Shown here piece by piece: positions 1 through 9,075 of a stretch of 64,000 nucleotides of DNA. The position numbers and the translations under genes were made by a program. This DNA comes from Psychroflexus planctonicus (GTDB lineage Bacteria; Bacteroidota; Bacteroidia; Flavobacteriales; Flavobacteriaceae): the NCBI RefSeq assembly GCF_014640195.1, contig NZ_BMGM01000004.1:186001-250000 (forward strand), in the 5' to 3' direction. Below the pieces are notes generated by a model that did not search any database, had not been told where the DNA came from, and saw only the letters and a program-made list of their open reading frames with translations. Numbering within the stretch: position 1 is the stretch's first letter; each line of letters starts with the position of its first letter.

Positions 1-987
1 AACTTGCTTTCCTTGTTGAAGCACTTTCTCAATCAATTGAATGTAGATTTCTGTTTTTCCTGATGAAGTGACGCCATGCAGCAAACACACTTCTTTGGTT
101 TCAAAACTTTCTTCAATTTGTTGCATGGCCGTTTGTTGAGCTTCCGACAATTGAAAAGCAGCTCGTGTTTTTGCGATGGCAAAATCAATACGATCTTGTT
201 TTATTTGGTATTCTTCAAAAATTTCTTTTTTGATTAAGGCTTTTACAACCGATGTGGAAACATCAGCTTTTTCGCTTAAATCTTTAGTGGTAATCGGTTT
301 TTTGGTTTTTGCTGAAAAACTAAAATACTTCAATAAAGCTTCTTTTTGCTTAGGGGTTGAACTCAATTGTTCCAATAAGTCGGGAAGTGCTTTTTCAGTT
401 GAATAGGCTTCGGTTAACCGAATGTATTTTTTGAGTTTGGGTTTATATTTGGTATTCAGCTCCTGATTCAGAATTAAAATTCCTTTTTCGGCCATGCGTT
501 TCACCACCGGCAAAACTGTTTTTTTATCTAAGATTTGCATGACTTCATGAATCTTCAGGGCATTTTGCTTTTGTAACGCTTCATAAAGCAAAAACTCTTC
601 ATCGTCTAAAGCTTCTGGTTCAATCTCAGTTTCTTTGTTCCATTCAATTAAAGTTTCGCTTTCTAATAATAAAGCATTCGGTAAAGCGGTTTTCATGACT
701 TCACCCAAGCTACACATGTAGTAATCGGCAATCCATTTCCAAAATTGAAGTTGGTTTTTAGTCACCAATGGCGCTTCATCTAAAATTTGTTCAATGGGTT
801 TTACTTCGTAATGCAAGGGTTTTTGATTGTGCAATTGTACCGCTAAACCGGTATAAACTTTGGTTTTTCCGAAAGGAACGGCCAATCGCATGCCTAATTG
901 AATTTCGTCTACTTCCTGTTCGCTTACGGCGTAGGTAAATAATTGCTTGAGTGGAAGCGGTAAAATAACATCAACGTAAGTAGACAT
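1..987 (-). CDS. priA: Primosomal protein N' (PriA helicase), N-terminal part, cut by window edge
   Basis: PriA is the 3'-to-5' DNA helicase that restarts stalled replication forks by rebuilding the primosome. The ATG is at 985-987 and the frame stays open for 329 codons to the window edge, so the helicase core and zinc-binding part are missing only because the window ends. The N-terminus (MSTYVDVILPLPLKQLFTY) and the early segment around GMRLAVPFGKT are typical of the PriA DNA-binding domain. A Walker A motif GVTSSGKTE lies at about residues 303-311. Family PriA is about 800 residues long, so roughly the first 40 percent is present. The neighbouring T9SS gene is on the same strand but is separated from it by a terminator. 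Confidence 0.93.
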   Translation of the reverse strand, partial: MSTYVDVILPLPLKQLFTYAVSEQEVDEIQLGMRLAVPFGKTKVYTGLAVQLHNQKPLHYEVKPIEQILDEAPLVTKNQLQFWKWIADYYMCSLGEVMKTALPNALLLESETLIEWNKETEIEPEALDDEEFLLYEALQKQNALKIHEVMQILDKKTVLPVVKRMAEKGILILNQELNTKYKPKLKKYIRLTEAYSTEKALPDLLEQLSSTPKQKEALLKYFSFSAKTKKPITTKDLSEKADVSTSVVKALIKKEIFEEYQIKQDRIDFAIAKTRAAFQLSEAQQTAMQQIEESFETKEVCLLHGVTSSGKTEIYIQLIEKVLQQGKQV

Positions 988-1060
988 AAATTGAATTTGA
1001 AATGGTAAAGATAATTAATTGTTAAGCCAAAAATGAAAATGCTTTTGTTTCTATTTTTAA

Positions 1061-1095
1061 AATAAAAAATCCCTGTTACCAAAGCAACAGGGATT
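1061..1095 (-). terminator. Rho-independent terminator of the T9SS protein gene
   Basis: A perfect 10-bp stem (AATCCCTGTT at 1068-1077 with AACAGGGATT at 1086-1095, 8-nt loop) is followed on the minus strand by a T-rich tract (1061-1070). It lies 22 bp beyond the stop codon of the 1118-4744 gene. Confidence 0.8.
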
Positions 1096-1117
1096 AACTC
1101 AACCACTTCTACTTTAA

Positions 1118-4100
1118 TTACTTTACTATTAATTGTTTGGTGGCGAGGTAATTTTCTAATGAAGTTATTTTGACCATATAAATTCCTTTGGTAAGTTGAC
1201 TTACATCTATTTGTTTATTTTGATTTCGTATTAACTTTCTTCCCAAACTATCATAGATTTCAACTAATTTAATTTCATTTTCTGTTGAAATTTGAAAAGA
1301 TGATGAAGCTGGATTTGGATAAATTTTTATGCTGTTAGTAAACTCGAAGTTTACATTAGATAAAGTATCTTCTACAGTTACTACTGCTACTACTGTTGTT
1401 TGATTTCCTTCAAGATCTGTAGCAGTTAAGTTTACAGTATAAGTTCCTATGCTTGTAAATGTATCTTGGTCAAGACTCAATGAGATATCAGACACTGCAC
1501 TACAGTTGTCGCTTACATTATCTAATACTTGAGTTTCTGTTATACTAACTGAACTGTTTCCAGCTAAATCGACCGTAACATCTAGTGTAGTAAGCGATGG
1601 CCCACTTGTATCTTCAACTGTAACAATTGCGGTTGTTATAGTTTGATTTCCTGAGGCATCTTCAAGCAATAACGAGACTGTGTTTTGACCAATGTTTGAA
1701 CAATCGAAATCTGAATCAGATAAGCTGAGATTGCTGATAGTACAATTATCTGACGAACCATCATCAATATCAGAAGCTTGAATGCTTGCTTGTCCATTCG
1801 CATCAAGTTGAATGGTGATATCTTGCGTTATAGCGTTTGGCGCTGTGTTATCTTCAACGGTAACGATTGCTGTTGTTATAGTTTGATTTCCTGAGTCATC
1901 TTCAAGCAACAAAGAGACTGTGTTTTGACCAATGTTTGAACAATCGAAATTTGAATCAGATAAGCTGAGATTGCTGATAGTACAATTATCTGACGAACCA
2001 TCATCAATATCAGAAGCTTGAATACTGGCTTGTCCGTTCGCATCTAATTGAACGGTGATATCTTGCGTAATAGCATTTGGCGCTGTGTTATCTTCAACCG
2101 TGACGATGGCTGTATCTGTAGCAGTGTTTTCTGCTTCATCTTCTACCGTTAGCGTCACTGTGTTTTGACCAATGTTAGAACAGTCAAAAGTAGTTTGATC
2201 CAAACTTAAAATTAAATCTGCTGTTGAGGTTTGGTCGTCTGTTGAACCATCATCCACATCAGAAGCTTGAATAGACACTTGCCCGTTGGCATCAAGTTGC
2301 ACGGTGATATCCTGCGTCACAACATTAGGTGCAGTCAAATCAGGTAAAGGGCCATCAAATTCAAATGCACCCAAATCTACACTTGTATTTTGTATACGAT
2401 TATTTCCGAGAATATCTTCTGTAATACCGCTTGGAATTTGACTATTGTCACCAGCATCAATCATTGGTGATGAGGCTTGCAAGCTAAAATCAAAATTGGC
2501 TTCATCGACAAAAAGCGGGTCTGTATTCAGGTTGTTAGATTCTGTAAACGTTGAAGCTTTAGAGGCTAAGTTGGTTTGGTTGTAATTATTGTGTGTAAAA
2601 TTAAGAGAAGTAATAGGTTGACTACCATTCATTAAGCCTATATTTTGTGGGTTTATCGTGCCGTTATCATCACTATAATTATTCCAAAAGATATTGTTAT
2701 GAAACTCCACATTAAGAACATCTGAACTTACAAAACGTCTTAAAGCAACTGTTCCTTTGTCAATAGATGATGCAGTTGAAACATCATAATTATTAGAAAA
2801 TGTATTATTTGTGATTGTAGCATTAATAGTTGCACCATTGTTTAAAAGCAAACCAAAGCTACTCGCTGAAAGCCCATCTCCTGCATTTACGTCTCCTGAA
2901 ACATTGCCATGAAACAAGCAATTATTTACACTTACATCTACTACTTTATTTGCTGTTGTAACGACTGCTGAAAATCCTGAGCCATATCTGCTAAAATTGT
3001 TTGTGAATTCACAAGATTCAATATTTAAATCACTGCTGTTATTATATCTTAAGTAAACAGCTCCTAGTACATTAGATATATTATCTTTTACTATGCAGTT
3101 TTTTAGTGTAAAGTTGATGAATTGGTCAAATTTATTAATAGCTGCGCCTCTATTAGCTGGACTGGAAGAGCCATCTGCATGACCGTCTTTCAAAATAAAA
3201 CCATTAAGTTCTACATTGTCTGCACCAACAGATACCAGTCTACGGCTATTATCTAATCTAAAAACACTGCTATATGTAAAATCATTAGGATCGTCATTTC
3301 CGGCCAAATCTCCTGAAATGATAGTTGGATGTGCTTCAATATCTCGTTGATCTAAATCAGTTTCTGTGCCATTAAAACCGCCAAATACCTTATTATTATC
3401 ACCTAATATTCTGAAGCTTTCTGATCTTGAAGAGTTATCTGGTTTGTATGTGCCTTGGGCCACCCAAAGTGTATCCGCTATGATATCATTTTCTATAGCA
3501 TCAAGACCGTCGTGCAAACTTGTATAAGCATTAGCCCAAGAAGTTCCGTCATTACTACCAGTAGCATTTTGATCTACATAAAATTTTGTAACTGCTGGAG
3601 TAACATCCTGGTAATAGCTTGTTAGCCCTAAAACTGTTGGAGATGAGAAATCTACATTAGACACAAAAATTCGACCATCAGAATTACGGATATTTAAAGT
3701 AGCTGTCTGATTTAATGTAGCATTATTTAATTGTGGCATAGGTGCCAGATCTGTCCAGGTGGAACCATCAAACTTACTTATTTTGACTTCAAATAAATCA
3801 TTCACATATAAAGCATAAGTATTTCCATCAATTGGGTTAAACTTCATTTGCATAGTTCTACCTCGTGCATCATCCGAATTTGGCGGAGAGTCTAATAATT
3901 CATTAGGATTATCACCTGTGTAAAAAATTGGACCATTAGTCGAATTTCTTTTTACTAAGAAATTTTCATTTAATGTATTGGCTGCAAGACCTGGAAAAGT
4001 TCCAGCATTTTGAAATCCTCCAGGTGGGAAATTTGAATTGGAATAAACTGATGTTGCAGATGACCAACTCACATTCGTATCTAATGTTTTTTTGAAAATA

Positions 4101-4744
4101 CCTAAATTACCATTATTCATACTAGTATAGTAAAAAAGATTATAACTAGGATAATCGAATGCACTTAATTCAGTATGCTGAACATTAAATTCTGTTTGCC
4201 ATGAACCCGTTTTATTGGATCTTACAAATGTTCTGTAAAATAAATTTGTATAAAAACTAGAATAGGCAATATAAGCGTTTCCTGAATCATCAAAATTTAT
4301 GAAAGATCGATAAGCAGGTATTATAGGGTTACCACCGCTGGATCCTGAAATATTTGTTCCTTCATCTAACCAGTTAGATCCGTTGAATCGTTTTACAACT
4401 AAAATATTGCTACTTGCGGTGATATCTGTTCGATAAACCACCCATGGTTCTCCTGTAGCAGGATTTATGTTAATGCTTGGAATGCTTACATTTCCAATTG
4501 CAGAAACCGTACCACCAAGGTCATTCCAAGTTGTCCCATCATAAAATTTCACTTTCAAATGATCATTGTCGGATTGATCTACATAAGCAACGTAAAGGTT
4601 TCCTGTAGTTTCATCCACCGTAGTAGCAATTTGTTTTGGGTTGTTAGCAAATTGTGCTGTGCCCAAGGTGCTCCAAGTTTGAGCTGAAAGCAGTTGTGTA
4701 AAAAATAGTGTAATACTCAAACACAATAGTAATTTAGATTTCAT
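1118..4744 (-). CDS. T9SS-exported parallel beta-helix protein with HYR-like repeats
   Basis: This 1208-residue protein is probably secreted or surface-attached through the type IX secretion system. It has a signal peptide (about 1-21, ending LLSAQ). About residues 25-390 carry blocks such as TTWNDLGG, SNWLDEG and STWTDLAP, suggesting a beta-propeller. About residues 395-800 start with YVDQNATGSNDGTSWANAYTS and contain many short asparagine-rich strands, as in right-handed beta-helix (choice-of-anchor Q) proteins. Four HYR/Ig-like repeats of about 80 residues follow. The last 75 residues form a type A sorting domain (IYPNPASS ... GIYMVKI). The middle two repeats are nearly identical in DNA. 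No catalytic motif is evident, so adhesion or glycan binding is more likely than catalysis, but the substrate is unknown. A sensor/regulator pair lies just upstream on the same strand. Confidence 0.85.
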   Translation of the reverse strand: MKSKLLLCLSITLFFTQLLSAQTWSTLGTAQFANNPKQIATTVDETTGNLYVAYVDQSDNDHLKVKFYDGTTWNDLGGTVSAIGNVSIPSININPATGEPWVVYRTDITASSNILVVKRFNGSNWLDEGTNISGSSGGNPIIPAYRSFINFDDSGNAYIAYSSFYTNLFYRTFVRSNKTGSWQTEFNVQHTELSAFDYPSYNLFYYTSMNNGNLGIFKKTLDTNVSWSSATSVYSNSNFPPGGFQNAGTFPGLAANTLNENFLVKRNSTNGPIFYTGDNPNELLDSPPNSDDARGRTMQMKFNPIDGNTYALYVNDLFEVKISKFDGSTWTDLAPMPQLNNATLNQTATLNIRNSDGRIFVSNVDFSSPTVLGLTSYYQDVTPAVTKFYVDQNATGSNDGTSWANAYTSLHDGLDAIENDIIADTLWVAQGTYKPDNSSRSESFRILGDNNKVFGGFNGTETDLDQRDIEAHPTIISGDLAGNDDPNDFTYSSVFRLDNSRRLVSVGADNVELNGFILKDGHADGSSSPANRGAAINKFDQFINFTLKNCIVKDNISNVLGAVYLRYNNSSDLNIESCEFTNNFSRYGSGFSAVVTTANKVVDVSVNNCLFHGNVSGDVNAGDGLSASSFGLLLNNGATINATITNNTFSNNYDVSTASSIDKGTVALRRFVSSDVLNVEFHNNIFWNNYSDDNGTINPQNIGLMNGSQPITSLNFTHNNYNQTNLASKASTFTESNNLNTDPLFVDEANFDFSLQASSPMIDAGDNSQIPSGITEDILGNNRIQNTSVDLGAFEFDGPLPDLTAPNVVTQDITVQLDANGQVSIQASDVDDGSTDDQTSTADLILSLDQTTFDCSNIGQNTVTLTVEDEAENTATDTAIVTVEDNTAPNAITQDITVQLDANGQASIQASDIDDGSSDNCTISNLSLSDSNFDCSNIGQNTVSLLLEDDSGNQTITTAIVTVEDNTAPNAITQDITIQLDANGQASIQASDIDDGSSDNCTISNLSLSDSDFDCSNIGQNTVSLLLEDASGNQTITTAIVTVEDTSGPSLTTLDVTVDLAGNSSVSITETQVLDNVSDNCSAVSDISLSLDQDTFTSIGTYTVNLTATDLEGNQTTVVAVVTVEDTLSNVNFEFTNSIKIYPNPASSSFQISTENEIKLVEIYDSLGRKLIRNQNKQIDVSQLTKGIYMVKITSLENYLATKQLIVK
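1607..2086 (-). repeat. Two near-identical 240-bp tandem copies inside the T9SS gene
   Basis: Two consecutive 240-bp units (1847-2086 and 1607-1846) encode 80-residue HYR-like domains that begin TAPNAITQDIT and end TTAIVTVED. They differ at only a few positions at both DNA and protein level. A more diverged copy precedes them (from about 2334) and another follows (to about 1365). Exact periodicity and low divergence suggest a recent in-frame duplication. Confidence 0.85.
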
Positions 4745-4849
4745 AATATTTAATTTTGTTAATTTGAATTAAAATTATGAGTTGAAATTGTTTTTTATGT
4801 TGTTCGACTTCTGAAAGTTGAATTTGAATTGCTGAAGTAAAAGAAATTT

Positions 4850-5602
4850 TTAAAACTCTTGCATAAGTTGCATAAATTCTTCAGTTTTACTTTTAGAGAG
4901 AGAAACAGACTTGTCGTTATCCATTACAATATAACCACCATCGGATTTGACGTACTTTTTGATATAATTTAAATTGATTAAATAGGAACGATGCGGTCTA
5001 TAAAATGTGTGAACAGAATCTAAGGTGTTGGTGAAGAATTTTAAAGGTTTGCTTATGTAAAGTGGTTTTTTTTCACACTTTACGTAAACCTTTGTGTACA
5101 TTCCATCTGCTTCTAGCAAAATAATATCTTTAAAAGCTACAAATTCAATTCCATCGCTTACGGGTAATCCAATTTTTCTAAATTCATTAGATTGAAATAC
5201 TGATTTTAATTCTTCAAGACGTTCATTAATTTTTGATTTACCAATGAATGTTAAGGCTTTATCTACTGCTTCTTTAATTTTGCTAGCTCTTACGGGTTTT
5301 AACAAGTAATCTAAAGCGGAAAGCTCAATAGCTTTAATGGCATATTCTTGGTAAGCTGTGGTAAAAATAATTTCGAAGTTGTAATCTTCTTTACTTATAA
5401 AATCTAAAATCTCTAAACCAGTATGTTCTGGCATTTCGATGTCTAAAAAAACAAGTTGAGGTTGTTCTTCTTTAATAATATCTACCCCTTCTAATAAAGA
5501 ACCAGCCTGATAAATCGATTTTATTTTTGGGCAATTCTCTTCAATGAGTACTTTTAGTAAATTTCTCGCTTTAGCTTCATCGTCAATAATAATTGCCTTC
5601 AT
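4850..5602 (-). CDS. LytTR-family response regulator
   Basis: This 250-residue two-component regulator has an N-terminal receiver domain (about 1-120) and a C-terminal LytTR DNA-binding domain (about 145-250). The receiver shows the acidic pair D7/D8, the phospho-acceptor D54 in VFLDIEMPEH, and a conserved lysine in LLKPV. The LytTR half contains LEADGMYTKVYV and FYRPHRSYLINLNYI, typical of the family. It starts 2 bp after the stop of the histidine kinase gene, so the two form one operon and presumably one phosphorelay. Targets are unknown. The large T9SS gene downstream on the same strand is an obvious candidate, but a 105-bp gap lies between them and no operator was identified. Confidence 0.93.
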   Translation of the reverse strand: MKAIIIDDEAKARNLLKVLIEENCPKIKSIYQAGSLLEGVDIIKEEQPQLVFLDIEMPEHTGLEILDFISKEDYNFEIIFTTAYQEYAIKAIELSALDYLLKPVRASKIKEAVDKALTFIGKSKINERLEELKSVFQSNEFRKIGLPVSDGIEFVAFKDIILLEADGMYTKVYVKCEKKPLYISKPLKFFTNTLDSVHTFYRPHRSYLINLNYIKKYVKSDGGYIVMDNDKSVSLSKSKTEEFMQLMQEF

Positions 5603-5604
5603 AA

Positions 5605-7458
5605 TTAGTTGTTTTTTATAGGTATACTTATTTGTACTCGAGTTCCTATAGCTTCCCCATCTTCAGTTTCTAAATCTTTTATTTCTACACCAATTTTTTC
5701 AAAGTTTTGCTGATTGATCAAGGCTAATCGTTCTTCTGTAGCTTTGGTAGCAAAAGATTGATGTAAGTTTGTTTTTTTGGCTTGTAAACTAGCTGATTTT
5801 TTTCTTCCAATTCCATTGTCTTCAATGCTACACGCTATGCACTTTTCTGAAACTCGCTTAAATTCAATTGTAATTTTGCCTTTCTCTTTTTTATGAAAAA
5901 GTCCATGTTTTACTGCATTTTCAACATAAGGCTGAATAAGCATAGTTGGAATTTCAATTTCTTCAACAGGAATTGAATCTTTTACTTTTATCGAAAACGA
6001 AAACTGCTCACTAAACCGAAGTTGTTCTAGACTTAAATATTTTTCTAAGGTTTCAATTTCTTCTTCTAAAGTCAACTTTCCTTTATTGCTGAAAAATAAG
6101 TAACTACGAATTAGTTCTGCAAAAGTGGCAAGATATTCACTGGCTAAATCCTTTTTATTTAATACAATAAATTCTTGTATAGAATTGAGTACATTAAAAA
6201 TGAAATGCGGATTCATCTGTGCTTTTAAGGCTTTCAATTCACTATCTCTATATTGCTTTTCTAGGGCAAGTTGTTGTTGAGAAGCATTTAATTCTTGTTT
6301 GATTAAAGCCGCTTTTTTGGCTTCCTTTTGTTTAGCTGTATACACTATAAAAACAACAATAAGTAAAATAATTAATGCAACTGAAGCGATAAGAAAAATA
6401 AGATTTCGTTCATTTTCTGCTTCAGCTAAAGCAGCTCGTTTCTGGTTTAATTTATTTTCAGCTTCAATTTGTTCAGTTTCGTATTTGGTTTTCATTTCAG
6501 CCACCAATGCTTTTTTAGATTGATTATCTAAAGAGTCTTTATAAAAGTTATATTTTTGGTTAGCTTCATTAGCTTTAGGTGTATCTTCAACAATATTATA
6601 AGCGATAAATAATTTCTGATAAATATCTTTTACAAAATAAAGTTTGCCTAATTCTTCATAAATTGATATTGCTTTTTCATATAAAGGAATTGAGAACTTG
6701 TGTTCACCTTCTAATGATGCTATGGTTGCTAAATCATAGTAAATCAATGCAATGTTTGCTTTGCTATCAAGCGATTTGTAATATGGCAAAACCGAATTAA
6801 GTAAATTCTTTGCTTTTTTATATTCGTCTTTTACTTTATACAATTGGCCTAAGCTTAGACCTATCATTTTTTCTCCAGGAGTAAATTTTGTTTCTTCTGA
6901 AATTCGCAATGCTTCTTTGTAATTTTCTTCAGCTTTCCCTAAGCTATCAAGTGCGCGGTATGTGTTGCCTAAATCGAAAAAGTAGCGCGCTTTAGTAGGT
7001 GAATCTTGATCCTTAATTACAAGTTTTAAATTTTGTTTATTTATTTTTAGCGCGTCTTCAAAAAATTGTTGATCTCGATATAAGGTAGCTAAAATACTAT
7101 TGGTAAGTAGTTTTTCGCTTTTCAATGCAGTTGTGTCGTAGATTTTTTTAGCTGAAATAGCTTCACGCACCGCTAAATCATAAACTCCTTTATTACGATA
7201 GGCTGAGGCTAATTGTTGATGTGCTTTTGCTTCTGAAAAACTTAAATTTTCTTGTCTACTTAATTCTTTAGCTCGTTGAAGATATTCAATTTCTTGATTT
7301 ACATTTTCATCTGAAAAACTTTTACTTAGCTGAAATAAATAATCTACATAGGTGCTATCTTTTATGGAAGTTGTATTGATAAGATTCAATAAACTATCCC
7401 GCTGACTGATGGAATTGGTTGTAAAAAGTAAAAACAGTAAAATGCAAAATGCTCTCAT
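5605..7458 (-). CDS. TPR-containing sensor histidine kinase (LytS/YehU type)
   Basis: This 617-residue sensor kinase has a signal peptide (MRAFCILLFLLFTTNSISQ), about 300 residues of tetratricopeptide repeats placed outside the cytoplasmic membrane, a coiled-coil (about 315-350), one membrane helix (about 353-373) and a cytoplasmic kinase. The His_kinase domain contains NPHFIFNVLNSI with the phospho-acceptor histidine near residue 418. The ATPase part shows the N-box YVENAVKHGL and the G-box DNGIGRKK. This architecture is very common in Bacteroidota and is normally paired with a LytTR regulator, which is the next gene here, 2 bp away. The stimulus cannot be read from sequence; a periplasmic protein or peptide bound by the TPR repeats is the usual assumption. 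Confidence 0.92.
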   Translation of the reverse strand: MRAFCILLFLLFTTNSISQRDSLLNLINTTSIKDSTYVDYLFQLSKSFSDENVNQEIEYLQRAKELSRQENLSFSEAKAHQQLASAYRNKGVYDLAVREAISAKKIYDTTALKSEKLLTNSILATLYRDQQFFEDALKINKQNLKLVIKDQDSPTKARYFFDLGNTYRALDSLGKAEENYKEALRISEETKFTPGEKMIGLSLGQLYKVKDEYKKAKNLLNSVLPYYKSLDSKANIALIYYDLATIASLEGEHKFSIPLYEKAISIYEELGKLYFVKDIYQKLFIAYNIVEDTPKANEANQKYNFYKDSLDNQSKKALVAEMKTKYETEQIEAENKLNQKRAALAEAENERNLIFLIASVALIILLIVVFIVYTAKQKEAKKAALIKQELNASQQQLALEKQYRDSELKALKAQMNPHFIFNVLNSIQEFIVLNKKDLASEYLATFAELIRSYLFFSNKGKLTLEEEIETLEKYLSLEQLRFSEQFSFSIKVKDSIPVEEIEIPTMLIQPYVENAVKHGLFHKKEKGKITIEFKRVSEKCIACSIEDNGIGRKKSASLQAKKTNLHQSFATKATEERLALINQQNFEKIGVEIKDLETEDGEAIGTRVQISIPIKNN

Positions 7459-7543
7459 AAACAGAAAATATCTACTAAATTAGAAATATTTTTTAACTAA
7501 TTTATTTTCAATTTCTGAAATATCGTTTACAATTGCTAAGCGC

Positions 7544-7915
7544 CTATTTGATCTGAATTTCTTCTCGTTTCTTTTTCGGCAATTTGCTCACCACCAAGTC
7601 GTAACTATGGTTGATGAGTTGTTTTATAAGTTCTAAACTAAGATTTGGACCATTAACTGTAACCGAATTCCAATGTTTTTTGTCCATGTGGTAACCGGGC
7701 AACACTTCATCGGGATACTTTTCTCTTAATTCTATGGCTTTATCTGGAACGCATTTTAAGTTGATGCTGTGGTCGCCTTCTTCCCATTTTTTCAGCGAAG
7801 TCAAGGCATACATTTTCCCCGCCACTTTAAAAACCAAAACATCTTCATCAAAAGGGAATTCTTCTGTGGTTTGGGGTTTGCTGAGGCAGTAGTTTCTAAA
7901 TTCGTCTATTTCCAT
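7544..7915 (-). CDS. MmcQ/YjbR family protein
   Basis: This 123-residue protein matches the MmcQ/YjbR family, small double-wing-like proteins proposed to bind DNA but without a settled role. Recognisable features are the N-terminal MEIDEFRNYCLSKPQTTEEFPF, the central DVLVFKVAGKMYALTSL, and the C-terminal GYHMDKKHWNSVTVNG followed by LIKQLINHSYDLVV. It is full length for the family. It starts 5 bp after the stop of the broken pirin gene and is probably cotranscribed with it. No regulator or enzyme nearby suggests a specific pathway. Confidence 0.88.
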   Translation of the reverse strand: MEIDEFRNYCLSKPQTTEEFPFDEDVLVFKVAGKMYALTSLKKWEEGDHSINLKCVPDKAIELREKYPDEVLPGYHMDKKHWNSVTVNGPNLSLELIKQLINHSYDLVVSKLPKKKREEIQIK

Positions 7916-7920
7916 GCTAA

Positions 7921-8790
7921 TTATTTAGGTAAAGGCACAAAATCGGTTTCACCTGGTACTTTTGGAAAAGATTGATTTTTCCATTTTTCTCTGGCTTCTT
8001 CAATCATTTGTTTTTCGCTGGCTACAAAATTCCAGTGGATAATTCTTTCTTCTGGAAAAACTTCTCCACCAAAAATATATACGGTGGTGTTGGCTTCCAT
8101 AGTAAAAGCACATAATTCGGCTTGTTTGCTCACCAAAATACGTTTGGGTTCGTAGCTCTTATCATTATGACTTACGCTTCCTTCCAAAATATACAACGCG
8201 CTTTCACCTTACAAATCTTTGCCAATATTTACTTGGGTTTTGGCAGTAGATTTTATTTCAATGAAATACAATTTGCTATGCACAGGAACTGGCGATTTTT
8301 TGTTGAAGGCTTCACCTGCAATCAGTCGGTAATGCAAATCACCATCTTGCCAATGCGGTATTTCTTCTTTTTTGACATGGGTAAATTGGGGTTGCATTTT
8401 TTCTAAAGCTTTTGGCAAAGCTACCCAAATTTGCAATCCGTGTAAGGTTTTTTTCTTTCCGCGTAAGTTTTGTGGAGTCCTTTCTGAATGCACAATGCCT
8501 TTGCCTGCGGTCATCCAATTTACCGCATCAGGTTCAAATTCAATTTCGTTACCGAGACTGTCTTTGTGAACTATGCAGCCTTCAAACAAAAAAGTGAGCG
8601 TAGAAAGCCCGATGTGTGGATGCGGTGACACATCTAGGTTTTGGTTTTCATCCATTTCGGCTGGACCCATGTGGTCGATAAATGCAAATGGTCCCACCAT
8701 GCGTTTTTGTCGGAATGGCAATAAACTACCGACCATAAAATCGCCTATATCGGCTGCTCGTTCTTCAATGATTAAATCTATATTAGACAT
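7921..8790 (-). pseudogene. Pirin family protein interrupted by an in-frame TAA stop
   Basis: The reading frame from ATG at 8790 encodes the pirin cupin domain (LPFRQKRMVGPFAFIDHMGP; DVSPHPHIGLSTLTFLFEG; DAVNWMTAGKGIVHSERTP) and stops at TAA (8209-8211) after 193 residues. The same frame continues straight after the stop with GESALYILEGSVSHN and runs to 7921 (VPGETDFVPLPK). Together they give the normal pirin length of about 289 codons. The lesion is therefore a nonsense codon, possibly AAA or GAA changed to TAA, and not a frameshift. Pirins are Fe-binding cupins, some with quercetin 2,3-dioxygenase activity. The N-terminal fragment keeps the metal-binding histidines and might still fold. An intact pirin paralogue lies at 37959-38672. 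A sequencing error cannot be excluded. Confidence 0.85.
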
Positions 8791-8896
8791 ATGTAAATTT
8801 TTAAACCTTTAGCCATTAAGCAGAAAAAGGTAGGTTTGTGGCATAGTTAATGGTACATAAAAAAACTCAAATTTAATTCTAAATGTTTGATCAGCA

Positions 8897-8929
8897 AGAC
8901 CTCACAGGTCTCAAAGACCTGTGAGGTCT
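8897..8929. repeat. Perfect 15-bp inverted repeat, REP-like element
   Basis: AGACCTCACAGGTCT (8897-8911) and AGACCTGTGAGGTCT (8915-8929) are perfectly complementary around a 3-bp loop. Each arm is itself a small palindrome (AGACCT-CAC-AGGTCT), so the element can also form two side-by-side hairpins. It lies in the 285-bp gap between the pirin remnant and the GH15 gene, which otherwise contains nothing recognisable. Very similar CCTCACAGG/CCTGTGAGG hairpins recur between genes in many Bacteroidota genomes. No T tract follows, so a simple terminator is less likely. Confidence 0.85.
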
Positions 8930-9075
8930 AAATCGTATAATATTGTAAATCAGTATCGTAATTGCTTTAATGATTTTTTGTCGTGTTTTAAAGGTATAGT
9001 TATAATTTTTCAAATTTAAAGTAAAGACATTTAATTAAGTATGTTTGATTCAAAAATTAAAGCAATGCATTTTAA

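Noticed and set aside
924-1106. 60-codon minus-strand frame between priA and the T9SS gene
   Set aside because: It runs through the terminator of the T9SS gene and into priA, with no family resemblance.
8209-8211. Programmed read-through or special decoding at the pirin TAA
   Set aside because: No downstream structure or known precedent in this family was seen; mutation or sequencing error is simpler.
8122-8812. Several plus-strand frames over the pirin remnant
   Set aside because: They mirror the pirin coding frame, which is recognisable on both sides of the stop.
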